64,000 nt of DNA from Wuchereria bancrofti. Lineage: Eukaryota; Nematoda; Chromadorea; Rhabditida; Onchocercidae. Shown one piece after another: positions 11,919 to 24,178 of this stretch (position 1 is the first letter of the stretch; every line of letters starts with the position of its first letter). The DNA lies in NCBI GenBank assembly GCA_005281725.1, contig SSBO01000001.1:11533776-11597775 (forward strand), given 5' to 3'. A model generated the notes under the pieces. That model saw only the letters and a list, made by a program, of their open reading frames with translations, was not told where the DNA came from and did no database searches. The position numbers and the translations under genes are program-made.

Positions 11919-13114
11919 CTAACGAGATTTTGTTTGACAGCTCTTCGTATGATAATGAAGTCTATTCCTGGTGATGAACAATTTGCCACAGCACTCGCAC
12001 TGAGGATGAGATTCATGCGTTTGCTTGTGATTGTAAAATGTTGGTTCATGGTCAAATGTCCGCCCACAACCAGGCACTCTGCATTCACAGATGAAAGGTT
12101 GACCGTGTGTTTTTCTATGTGTTACATATTCGTTGTAACTTTCCGTGATCATAGCACATCTGCGATAAAGGCATTCTTAGCTTCTTTCGCCTAAAAAACG
12201 ACTGTGTTATTTGTTTTTGCAATTGCCATTCTGTTACAGTGTTTGTAGCTATTTAAGTAATCTGATAAACCATAAAAATATCACTCCCATGAAATAATCT
12301 TACAACATCCCATTTCAAATAATTTATATCACAAGGAGTTGCTTAATTATTTTAGCGCGTAGTTGCAACAAAAAGTGTATAAAGCCGCACGCATTCTATG
12401 TCAGGCTAACATATATGTTTAAAATTCTGCTAAATTTGCAAACTAACGAGATTTTATTGGGTAGATCTTCTTATGCTAATGCAGTACATTCCTGGTGATG
12501 AATTTGCCACAGCACTCGTACTGAAGATAAGAATCATGCGTTTGCTTTGTTTGCGAAATGTTGATTCATGGTCGAATGTCCAACCGGGCACTTTGCATTC
12601 ATAGATGAAGGGTTGACCCGCGATAATGACAAGTATAATTTCTTTTATCTGAAAAATTCTTGTCAAAGCATTTATTTTTGCAGTTAATAAATCTATTACA
12701 CCATTTGGTATTAAGTAATGTGAGAAGTCATAAAAATATCATAAAATAATATAACATTGCATTTTAAATAACACGTAACAAATAGTTGTTTATTTATCTT
12801 CTCACATATTTGAAGCAAAAATCACGTTTAATATCGCCTCTAAAAAGATCTCACACAACATGTAATGGTGAATTTTCTGCTATGATGAGATCAGTTTCAG
12901 TTTCCGATTCTTTATTACTCCTACAATTTCATTTTGTTGATGAAAGTAAAGAACCATAAGAGATAGAACGAAAAATTATTATTCAATTCATCATCACCTG
13001 TTTCTGATCCTCCATTGGCATTTCCCCTGTAGTCGAGGATATTCAACTTATTCGAGAAGTGCTTATTGTCGATATCGCTCTGTTCAGCATTTCCATGCTG
13101 GCCGGATGCGTCGT
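11919..13114 (-). CDS. Three-finger C2H2 zinc-finger protein, 3' part
   Basis: Two exons are supported. Exon 12998-13114 has a CCCTCAG acceptor and an open frame of about 38 acidic and polar residues (DASGQHGNAEQSDIDNK...), ending in phase 1 at CAG/GTGATG. Exon 11919-12175 opens in the matching phase after GCTAAG and runs to a stop. The join restores three tandem fingers: C-x4-C-x12-H-x3-H (CLYRRC...HRKTH), C-x4-C-x12-H-x3-H (CRVPGC...HKQTH) and C-x2-C-x12-H-x3-C (CECC...HTKSC). It is the only module of the four with all ligands intact, suggesting a nuclear DNA-binding protein. No 5' exon or start codon was found upstream, and a degenerate module lies in the intron. Whether it is expressed is unknown. 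Confidence 0.45.
12454..12666 (-). pseudogene. C2H2 zinc-finger module D, broken
   Basis: Degraded copy in the intron of the candidate zinc-finger gene. GQPFIYECKVPG is followed by loss of the Cys-Gly-Arg segment, and the frame shifts before the third finger. Similarity to the other modules at base level is clear up to the shared stop region. Confidence 0.65.
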
Positions 13115-13260
13115 CTGAGGGAAGAGTAAGTTAATGAAAATAGATGCCATTAGTGTCGAGACTAAGTGCGGAAGACTTGAACATCTAAATACCTTAGATA
13201 AGAAGCTGTTTACTTATCTTTTCATATATATTTGAAGCAAAAGTCTTAACTCTACCATTT

Positions 13261-15565
13261 ATATATATATATATATATATACATGTATGATCACTTCTTT
13301 CGCTTTACATGTAAAAGCAAACAAAGAAAGAACCAAGACGCACGTGGAATACATTACGTAACAACATACTAGCACCTCACGTACCTACTCCTCCCCGCAC
13401 CATATAAATTTGAATCGCTTCTAACGCTTAATATCGTAATCGCTCGGTTGCCAATTACAATTTCGTTGCGAAACCAATTAAAGTATTTATTACATTGCCA
13501 AAAAAAAAATTATGTTTATTACATTGCCAAAACAACATTATCAGTTGTTTTTCAGATTTATTTTCATTTTTTTTCATAAATTAAACGCAATGAAATAATT
13601 AAAAAATTTTTTACACTCCTAAAAATTATCATTTAATATTCAGTTATTTCCAATATTTCATTTTATATAATCATTTTCTGATTCAATTGTTGTTACACTA
13701 ATGTGTGTCCAATATTTACGCATTCATCAAAGTTCTTGACTTCGATAAGAAACATCACAAAAAAAGGAAAAAAAACAATCCAATTAAGTTATTACTTTTG
13801 ATTTGATAATTTTGATAAATTCATTTTTCATTTTCACTTGAAAACAACAAAAAAAGATTATTGGACCAGTTTGAAATGAAACACTGGAAAAGTGCTCACG
13901 AGGCTCCTGGTATCTCTTGGTAATCCAAGATTGCAATTACATTTCAGTTCTCAGTTAAGCATTTCACAACACTTTTATAGAAGGAACAAATTGAATAGAA
14001 CAAAGATACAATGTGTCTTCAATTTATGTAAAATTTGAATTGATTTAATTAATATTGAATATGTAAAGTAAATAAAATTTGGTTGTACATTTTATTAATA
14101 AACAGTGAAATAACTTTTAAATGCAACTTATTTTAACATGCAACTAAATTGCTGCTTTCTAAAGAAATTGCAATTCATCGAATTGAAATTTGGCATCTTA
14201 TTTTTTCGTTTTTTTTTCACAAAATGTTGCTTTAATTCTTGGCAAATATTTGTTAATTAGTTGCAATTCTGCACCACAATTTGAAAATTTGCAAGCATAT
14301 TAACAATTAGAGTTATAAAATTCAACTAAAAGATTTCCAAGTTACAACTATATGATAAAAGAAATTAACTGATATTTTTTTAACATTTCTTAGTCCCATC
14401 ATCTTTTGTTATAAAATGATTTTTAAAAAAAGAAAAAAAAACAAATATTCAGTTCAGGAAGAATAAATGCTTTTTCTCACTAGAATTTCAAAAATATTTT
14501 AAAAGATAAACGATAATGCTTAGCTTTAAAATGCACCATATGTTTAAATTTATTTAACTAAAAAAATAAATTCAAACATATGGTAAACAGAATCAGTAAA
14601 TTGGTGAAATGAAATTAATGAATTACTATTATATTATATATCGAATGCAGTGATTTGATAATTATATATATAAAGATTGGATAATTTTAGTTTTCATTTT
14701 TATGATCATTGCAAAAAAAAAGGAAAGAATATTTTAATAATACAAGCAAATTCCTCTTTCTAGTCAATTATTAATGTCTAAATATAGTTTTCTAAATTAA
14801 TAAATATTTCAAACAGTATTATTAGGGAAATTTGAAAAGCATTAACCTTTTTTTTTCTACTGTTTAACTTAACGAATCGATCAATATTGCTATTATTAAC
14901 AACAAGCTTATTAAAAAAATCCAATCTCTTCAGTTCGAAGTGAATGATTATTAAAATAAAAAAAAAAAAATTGCAATTGGAAATATTTGTTTTTGATAAT
15001 ACTTCCTCAATAAATGTTGAGAAATTTTAAGAAGATGATCAGAAGTGTTATACAACAAGATAAGATAATCAAAAATATCAATTGGTCAAGTAAAATAACC
15101 AAGAGCTGACGAGATTGGACGAGCCACCATTCGTTGTTTGATCAATTAATCGTTTTGCTGATTTAGATTAGACTGATCAATCATTGGTTGGCAAGATGAG
15201 ATAATTTGAAAAAAAATTGTCTAAAATAGAGAACACAAAAAAAAGCAAAAACAAAAAAAAAGAAGGAGAAAGAGAATAAATCAATGTAACTAATATTAGA
15301 CTAAAGAAAAATACAACGAATATGTGAGTAAAAATATTTGCAATACAATTTATTTAATTTGTATTCTGGTTTGAAGAATTTGTGACACTCAATGTTTGCG
15401 ACAACATATTTTAGAGTTAATATTTTATGCAAATGCTTGTTTTTTACAAACAAAATGTGACACAGTGTTACTTTTACAATCTTCTGAAATCCATGAACCA
15501 TTTGTTAGTAATATAGCGCAGTGTTGCGATGGATTACGAAGTGAAAGTTTTGAAAATGACAGAGT
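13261..15565. repeat. Segmental duplication, copy 2 (lectin side)
   Basis: Direct partner of 8971-11023. This copy runs without interruption into the complete lectin gene, so its right end is in the ancestral context. It begins in a (TA)n run at 13258-13281. Private insertions at about 14040-14350 and 14585-15010 hold no recognisable coding sequence. Confidence 0.85.
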
Positions 15566-17324
15566 TGTACCATCTGTCCAATGCCATGTTGTGCGTACAT
15601 CATCGTAAGCAAGACCAATCCATACTGATTCCCAGCCAAAAAATGATAATGTACCTGGAATAAGTAAATTTTAAGGTAAAACATTTAATTATCATTTGTT
15701 GAGAAAAGTTTCGTTTTAATTGGAAACATTAAGGTAGGAAAAAATTAACTGAAAAGAAATAAAAGTAGAAAAAGAACGAAAAGAAAATGAGAACGTATTG
15801 TTTTGGTATATAGGAAAAGCAAAAGTTTTTAGAGCTTAAATGCAAATTTCGTGAAATTTTTTGTATTTGTTAAATTTAAAAGTAAATTTAATTCTTAAAT
15901 TATACTTTGTAAATCGTAGTTTTCATCATTAGAATGAATGGATACTAAATCAGATGATCCACCACGTACGCCACTGTATGAACGACATTTTTCACGTGCG
16001 CTTTTCTGCGTCAACATGGTTAATCCATCAGTTTCATCGTCGACGCTTGCAACGTACTGAAAAATAAATAGTAATTAATATCTAAAATATTTTTTAATTA
16101 AGATTGACAATAATTAATTAAAATAATAAATTGTAATTAATGCATATAGAAAATAAATAGTAATTAATACCTATGATAATTCTCTTTCATTTCAATTATT
16201 TTTCATACTAATAATTTATTGCATACCAATATTGTAAATTAATTTTCCGAAATATTAAAAAAAAGGAAATGTCACACCTTGTAGCAATATGGTACTTTTA
16301 TTTTCAATGATTGATTATAAAGATAAATTGGTCCATCCCATTCGAAATCTTGACATACTGGAAAAAAAAACAAAAATATTTTTAAATATTTCTTTTTAAA
16401 AGTAAGTTTTGCGTAAAAGATATAGTTGCAATTAATTAACAATAGAGATTTTTAAAATGTTAACTAACATTTTTCATTTTGATGTTGAGATGATAAAAGC
16501 TGACGATTATCAGTGTGATCATTGATAGTGTGATGTTCGATAGCGATTGTTGGATGTTTTGAGATGGATGATGGAAAATGTGCGTTTTCCTCTAATTTTC
16601 GTTCAAAATTAAATGAATCACTTTGTACTAGACCTGTTTTCATTTCAGCCATTGCAGTTTTTAAATAATCTATTGGTAAACAATTTGCTGGCAAATCCAA
16701 TAAATTATTTGATGTTGACGAGGTAGATGATGGGGAATTACGCTTGTGCCTACAAAATTTACTTTGTATGAAATGATAAGTGTAATTAGTTGAAATAAAT
16801 ATTTCAAAAATTAACTAATATTTATACAATCTTATCAACTATTAAGTGAATTAAGACAAAATATGTCAAATTTAATGAAATCAAATTTGACATATACTAG
16901 TAAAGTAAATAATTAAATAATATTTAACATATACTAGTAAAGTAAATAATTAAATAATATCAATAATTTATCAGTTAAAGAGCCTTAATATTCTCAATAT
17001 TATTATAATATAACTAATATTTATACAACTTTATCATTTAATGATTTACAGATTATAAATTTGCTCATTAGTCTAATATTCTTAATGAAATAAATATATT
17101 TGGAAATATACTAGAATGTTTCACCTTGCCACTGGGAAACATTGAATATTTGGTGCAATGGTTGTAGTTGGTGTACGAGGATTATAGGTGCTTGGATGTG
17201 CTTTTGGTTTTGTCACCGCGCTGGTTGCTAAACATCCATTACAGCGTTGTATCAGTTCAAGAATATGAAACCAAATGGTTGATAGTAAAATATGCAACCA
17301 AATAGTTGATAGTTGATAATACAT
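15425..17324 (-). CDS. Secreted C-type lectin-domain protein
   Basis: Five exons: 17125-17324, 16469-16749, 16278-16357, 15906-16056, 15425-15654; phases 2,1,0,1 close and give 313 residues. The N-terminus is hydrophobic and contains a 9-residue tandem repeat ([18 protein letters not shown]), giving a plausible signal peptide. A Thr/Pro-rich stretch and a low-complexity linker follow. The C-terminal half is a [50 protein letters not shown], then SEDC and HFVCKK. The EPN/QPD and WND calcium-sugar motifs are absent, so classical sugar binding is doubtful. In nematodes this family is extracellular, often linked to immunity or cuticle and gut secretion; a specific role cannot be assigned. The start ATG is inferred from the hydrophobic leader. 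Confidence 0.75.
16884..16960. repeat. Short tandem duplication in lectin intron 1
   Basis: A unit of about 38 bases beginning CATATACTAGTAAAGTAAAT occurs twice in a row (from about 16891 and 16929). Confidence 0.7.
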
Positions 17325-19257
17325 CTTTCAATTTCTTTTTCTTTTTCTTTCAAATGTAATAATCTAAATTAAATGTTTTAAAAATTTTCATATCATCAAA
17401 TTCTTATAAAAAATATATTTGACATTGAGATAATCATAAAATAATAATACTTACAACATTACAATCAGTTTTTTGATCTTAATTAAAATCTAGCAGTTTT
17501 ATATTATTCAACAAATACTATCATATGACAACATCCATCATAAAAATGAACATTTATTAAATTAATATATGAGATGAATAGCTATTCTAAATTAATTACG
17601 TAAAGTGAAATTTGTCTTTAAATTAATTTTTGGTTAAAGCTCAATTACTCAGAAGTGCAGTTAATAATATCTAATAGCATATAATACCAAATGACCAGAT
17701 AATCATGATATTTAAAATAATTTTAATATTTAAAAGATAAAAAGTGGTTGTTGCTATGGACGAAGCAACGTTAGAAACTAGCAAATGATCAAATGTCATT
17801 GGCATTTTTAAGTGATCAAAAATACAAACAGGTTCAATTGACCGGGAAATAAACCAATCATTCCCAAATATCTAAGAATATTCTTTCTAGAGGAATAATC
17901 ATGCATCACCTATTTTGCAACACTAATTTCTTAATTGAATCCCTCTATAAGTGATTATTTTGCTATAAATTTTCTAAATTTTTCTAATTTATTCATTCAT
18001 TATAACATAATTCTTTCCGTATTGTGCAATATAATCTAAATGATTATTCATTATTCACGTATGTGTCGCATATTCACGTCATTAAAATAACAAAAGAATT
18101 TTTGAATTCTGTAAAATGTCTTTATAGAATTATCTCTTCTTCATGCCTACTCATTTCGATGACAAATGATATTTTTTCTTTGTTTCTTGTTTTTTATCAT
18201 TTCGATCAAATAAAGTAATACAGTTTGATTCTCATTTAATAATTTGTAATTCATTAAACAAAAATTTAAGGTGTATTGCTTTATCATCATGACAAAATGC
18301 ATATTCATTTAATCATTTTTGTCATACTTCATTTTTCTTTTTCATAAACATTGACCAAATTCATTTGTGTGATTACTTTAGATTGTAAATCAATTATTTG
18401 AAATCTAATTATACAACTAATTTTAAAATAATTATATACACAAATTCTTTACTCATCGCTAGGTTCAGGAAAAATTTCTTAATTGCTTTAATTTTGCAAA
18501 TGCAAAATTACAACACACATACTTCTTATGAATTCATCTTCTGCGGTGCAAAAATCGCCTGTTATCTGCAACATAACTTTATTGGACAGTTATATCATCA
18601 GGAAAAAAAAATTTGAATTTCGGAAATCCCTTGAAGGTCAGCCAACGGGAAACGATTGATGCGTAAACTCGAAATTATAATATTACCAAAATTATTCTCC
18701 TGTTCGAAACTGTTATCAATATTATGTCGCAATCTATATTTTTGCTTTAATTCATCTTTAAAGTACTCTCAATCATTTGACATCTGTAGCACAGCACAGT
18801 ATTCTTGACTGTAAATACCTTAGCTGCCAAAAAATACACTGCTCTTTGACAAGAAAAAAATCTTTTTTTTTTTCTATTTATTATTGGCACTTATTAATTT
18901 TTCACATGAAAAAAACACTATTCTCATAATGATTACCCCAAATTTTCACCAAAAAAAAGAAAGAAAAATAGTACTATTAATATACAAGTTATTCTCAGTA
19001 GTTAATAACAAAAACAAAATGACGCATTTGTTTGTCTGAATTCCAATGGCAGCGTACCCATACTTTATTAATAAGTCTTCATTTCTAAGTAGTCAAAACA
19101 AATACAATCATAATTCAAAAGTATAATAAAAACAACTAACTACTGATCCAATAAGGACATTAAAAATACATCAACAAATCTAATATATGGCAAACAAGAA
19201 AATAAGAAATCTCAGTTTAATATAGTAGAATTTTACTCAAGAAAAAACTTCCTCCAA
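17325..19257. other. Intergenic, no gene seen
   Basis: AT-rich sequence between the lectin gene and the SETD3-like gene, both on the minus strand. Short open frames are not supported by splice signals or composition. Nothing else recognised. Confidence 0.6.
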
Positions 19258-22200
19258 TTAAGCTGTTCCTAGTAGCTGTTCATTGCAAAAATCTTTCACT
19301 TTTTGTAAAATTTCTATTTCTGATAATTTCAACCTTTCAATCATAGATTTTCGAATTGCATTATATCTGCTAAATTCAGATGGTTCTGGATGCGTCACTT
19401 TGACCGGGTCGATTACTCTGTCATATGCTCTAAGGAGAAGAGCAAAACGATCATGAAGAAAATTCCAAGCTTTTCGAATGTTATCTGATGAGTTCAGTGC
19501 TTCTTCCACTTGTTCAGCTGTCGAAAATACTTCATCCAAAACATAAATTTGAGCAAAACGAAATAATAAATCGTGGAAATATGGCTTAGATATGTTTATT
19601 TCGAAAGCAAAAATTGTCGATTCAGCAAGAAAACCAAGGGCATAAAATAGATGCATACGTGCAACTTCACGTTTCGACTTTGGAAGTCCTGAAAGCAATA
19701 CCTTTTAAGAAAAAACAACTGTGATTTCTGACCTATCGTTTATTATCTTTTTTTTCCAATTGATTGTGCTCCTGAAAATTTGATGTCAATTTTACGGCAG
19801 AAATATCTATCCATTAGTATTCGGCATAAATTAACGAATAAAATGCATCAACCGTAAGTCTATGTTTGTTCATTAATAAAATTTTGTTTCCCATAAACAG
19901 CAGCAAAAACAAATGGAAAATCATTAAACACTCGTAACATTTCAATGCGGTAATCAATGGAGTATTTTGCAGAATATGTTTTTGTTTGGAAAGGACGACG
20001 GGTTGGGAAGGACGAGAACGGAAGAACAATCTTACTGATAGTCATCAAAAATTGATTTCAATATTCTTCTGAACAAAATTTTTGTGTAAATATATTCTAA
20101 ACAATTTGCAACCTACCAATTTTCAACTTATAAATATCTCGAATGTTTTTCTCGGAAGGTACAAAACCATTATGCAGCAGGAAATCACGATTGCTTCGCC
20201 AACCGTAGAAAATATTCACAGGTTCTAAAGGCTTGTAATCTCGAACAGCAATGATTTCGGCACAGTCAAATTCAACCGAAAAATGTACTGATTCATGGAA
20301 AGCTCCTTCAATGTAACTATGATTTGCCATATCCAGAAATGGTATCAATCCAGGTATCTGAATTTAAAAAAGATGCAAATAAAAAAAGATGAATTAACGA
20401 CTATTAGACAAAAAATGATAAGAAATGATGCTATTTGAATCACTTATATCTTATTTAGAATTTCAAAAATTTGAAATTAGAACACCAATAATTCTCGACA
20501 CTTACAATAATAAATACAACAGCATATTTTGCAGAGAAAATTCTTATTGAGAGAGACCTAATTGGCATGTGCTAAGTAGCATAATAATAGAATGAATAAA
20601 TTTACATAAATGATTAAAGGCTTTTACGACATCATATCCAAAAAGTGAATTTTCAATAATTTAAAAAACACACCAATCGTGGTTGACCTATATCATCTCT
20701 TAATACTTCACTTGGTATCATATTAATACGCGTTGAAATGCAAGCAACAGACCATCGATAAAGGTTGAATGTGAAATTTGCTGCTGTGAGAGGAGAATTA
20801 ACATATATTGGCTCCAGCTTTGACATTTCTTTCGATTTCTAAAACATCTTATTGAACCAATTTACTGCAATGAAATGACATCTACGCTTATACTTATAAA
20901 CTTCCCAGATTAACAAACTTCGAAATCAAATCTTAAAATAAAACTTATTTCAACCATTATAACCAAAGTTCACCTGATTTAGTCTGAGTATTATTCTTGC
21001 CTGCGAGACAAAGAACAATTTTCTTGGGGATAAGAGTTATGGACTGAACAAATAAACAAATAAAGTGTTTCTCTAAAACTCAGAAAGGTAAGATAAAAAC
21101 ACAAAGTTTTTTTCATGATAACAAGTAACAATACTGAAGTATCCATTAAAAATTATTTCATTAATAATATTACTTTTTTTCTATGACGAAATTGATCGCT
21201 GCGTATAATTTCCAACAAGAAGTGAATAAATTGTCTCGAAACATTTCTGTACAGCAATAACGATTCTTCAAATAACGGTGATGGACGCAAAAACTAAAAG
21301 CAATTAAAATGAAAGTATGCTATATTGCATTAACACCAGATGATATTAAATATTACACATTTTTCGTTAAGGATATGAATAATCCTAGAAAAGGCTTTCT
21401 GGAAAAAGATCCACGGAACTAATCGATACGTATTCTTTTTGATTTATGCCTTCACCAATAAGATTGCAGATAGTTCATATCATTCAATATCTGAATAAGT
21501 GGAACTATTGCCCCGATTTGTGCAACACATGCAGAAATAGATCACATTTATCTTTCACATAAGGGATTTATAACTTAGTCATTAAGAATTCCCACAGAAA
21601 TATACAACCAATCAGATTTTAAGGGGAAAACAACATATAGAATATCGAACAGCAAAGGAACAGAATCTTTTTATAAGCGAAAAATTTCAGTTTACTGACA
21701 TGAGCTAGTAGACAGAGAACAAACGACCAGAAAAAAAAAATTTGATCTTTTCAATTGAAAGAGAGCAGAATTTCAGGGATACTTCAGATCTCTATTTAAG
21801 CATGTAGCTAGACAATTAACTTAGTAACTCTATTTATACATAGACATTTGTCACCAACCTGTAACTGTTCAACAGTGAAGAATAGAGGAGTATTGAAATT
21901 CTCAGGAAGCACTTTAATATATGGCTGCCAATGTGATTCCGGGACCAGTTTCTGGCAACATAGCATCACTGCCAAAGCAACATTTTCCATTGAACGTATT
22001 ATTATATCTCGGTCAAATGCACGTCGAAAATTTTATTTTCATGAATCAAGTTGAAAAGATATGATTAATATGAAATCAAAGTCACTTTAGAGTATCTTAC
22101 AGCTTATTACTAAAAAATGAAAATCTTACAGCTTATTACTAAAAATGAAAAATTTACTTTAAGAACGATGATTTTCGAGCCTGGTCCAATGAAAAGATTG

Positions 22201-23128
22201 CTTTTCGAGGGACTCTTAACAAATCTGATCCAACTGTAACATAATCTGAGCTTATCAAACCAAATCCATCCACATCTTCATCATATGCAATTTCTACGAA
22301 GCAATGAGAAATCCCAACCATATTGGCCCACTGTAAAAAATCTGCTAGAGCTACTTTACGTCGTTCCGAGTATCTGCAACAAAATTAGTTAACATATTTT
22401 AGAATTTTGATGTTAAAGAGAAAAAAAAAATTCAGTATATAAATAATAAATACACTAATAAATTATATGTAGAAATGAACAAATTACATATATTCAAATA
22501 TTCATTTCTTCATTCCAGAACATTTCTTTCTGATCTTCTCAAATAAGAATGTAATTACGCTTTGGTTCATTAGTCTTCGCACTTTCATTTTGTAAGGAAC
22601 AACTTCTTCTAAATAATAAATATCAGTAAACAAGCTCACTTGTATTAACCTTTAAGCTTAACTAACAGAATAGATCAAAACTTTGTACTATGAAAAATGC
22701 GAATTTTCTAACCATTTTATAAGTAGAGAAATTAAACAAATCCTCCAATCGATGTGCAATCGATGCCAATTCTAAACCTAACTGAGAAAAACAACTTCAT
22801 TACTGACATCTCTACTCAGATAGACCATTCATTTCAATAATTTATTAATGAAACAAAAAGCATCCTAATTACAACGAACTCACGTTAAATCAGTTTCTGA
22901 TTTTCGTGAAAATTTTTTTTGCATAATTCCGATTTCTAGTAAGGATTCTCGAATCACCATATGCTCTCTTAGCAGTTCGACTGTATTCGAAGTAGGAGTA
23001 TGACACAGTGTTATCTCCCATAATTCGCTTGCACGTCTTTGTAATTCATTCAAAAACTTTCGGTACTGCGAAACGTCAAAACCTTCACACGATGATGATC
23101 CACCGAATGACCCATTGTTTGAACTCAT
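19258..23128 (-). CDS. SETD3-like SET-domain protein methyltransferase
   Basis: Member of the SETD3/Rubisco-LSMT group; animal SETD3 methylates a histidine of actin in the cytoplasm. Exons: 22884-23128, 22158-22373, one ending at 21859 with unclear left edge (about 22025), 21174-21293, 20674-20838, 20117-20357, 19258-19688. Support: N-terminal helix region, then WANMVGISHC and DVDGFGL, VPRKAIFSLDQA, HWQPYIKVLPENFNTPLFF, YRWSVACISTRINMIPSE, the SET core PFLDMANHSY and IFYGWRSNRDFLLHNGF, and the C-terminal substrate-binding helical domain (IRKAWNFLHDRFALLLRAYD). The order and spacing match SETD3 throughout. The ATG at 23128 follows TTGTTTAG by two bases, suggesting a trans-splice site. Odd: the exon around 22000 needs the frame reading FDRDIIIRSMENVALA, but no AG acceptor gives that frame. 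Confidence 0.85.
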
Positions 23129-23864
23129 TGCTAAACAACTTTTATGAAAGAGCAATTCATTAAAGTAACATTGCCATGCGAAATTTCATGAATGATTGAT
23201 AAAAAGAACTTTCATGTCAACAGGGAAAATCTGTTTCAATTGAATATCTTAGCTGGTGATAAATGTCTCAATTTTCGATGTGGAAACAAAAAGATAAGTA
23301 ATTTGACATTTTCATTTTCAGATACATTAAAATGCACAAATCTTTTTTTTTTCTATTTGCTAAGAAAAAAAAAATGTTAAAGTATGAATTGATAATAAAA
23401 ATAAATCATTGTCCCTTCTCTCATTTCAGACTAAAGCAACAATGAAAGTAGCCAATATCACTTCTCACTTCAGACACCAAATAATAATCAAATGGCCAAG
23501 AAAAAGAAAAAAGAAAGAAATAAGAGTCAAAGAAGTAGAAAGAATTCGAAAAACTTAGAAAAAGAAACTATCGAAATGAAAATATGCTATAAAATGTTAA
23601 TAAAATCGAGTACATTCTTCCTCCAATACATTTCTCAGTGTTTCAATAAATTCTTCAAATTAAATTAATTGATTTCAAAGTTCTAAGGTTTAAGTTTTGA
23701 AATGGAAATGTTCACAAAATGAAAGAAATGAATGAGTTCCATTTCTAATGAATTCAACCATTCACTTAGTCCAACTTAACGAGCAATGTTAAATAGGATC
23801 GAAATGAAAAAATAGCGATTCACTTACGTTTCTCAATGTTCGATTAATTTTGATAATGAATTGT

Positions 23865-24178
23865 AAAATTAAATGGAGTAATTATAACTCTCTCTCCTTC
23901 TCTCTCTGCCTATCTCTCTCCCTCCCTCTCTCTCTCTGTCTCTGAATTATGAATTAGTTAAAAAATGCTATTATGATACATTGTGAAGATATTTCATATA
24001 GACATTGTCCTAATAAATATTTTGTCATCTAAAATGTCACCAAATTGATTGTTGAAAAGATTGTGTGGGATGATTTAATTCCTTAAAAATCATTTCTTAT
24101 TAATACAAAAACTTTTATTTTATTAATATAATTTAGGGAGAGAGGGAGAGAGAGAGTTATAATTACTCTATTCAATTT
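23865..24178. repeat. Inverted repeat with CT/GA arms, MITE-like
   Basis: Left arm 23865-23923 and right arm 24134-24178 are reverse complements; GAGTAATTATAACTCTCTCT is exact on both sides, and the CT-rich and GA-rich continuations also pair. The spacer is about 210 bases of unique AT-rich DNA. No target-site duplication was identified with certainty. Confidence 0.65.

Larger units (their letters stand above)
11031..12666. repeat. Palindromic array of four zinc-finger units
   Basis: Left arm (module A, spacer, module B on the + strand) and right arm (module D, spacer, module C on the - strand) are inverted copies meeting near 11817. The spacer at 11253-11545 reappears inverted at 12180-12450 and, in part, at 11822-11905. 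Each arm is about 0.8 kb. Confidence 0.75.

Noticed and set aside
15540..15600. Apparent frameshift in the lectin domain
   Set aside because: A recount of the T run showed one continuous frame from WIGL to the final cysteine; no break exists.
19814..20048. Two overlapping minus-strand open frames of 60-70 residues
   Set aside because: They lie wholly inside an intron of the SETD3-like gene; the flanking exons join in phase and match the family without them.
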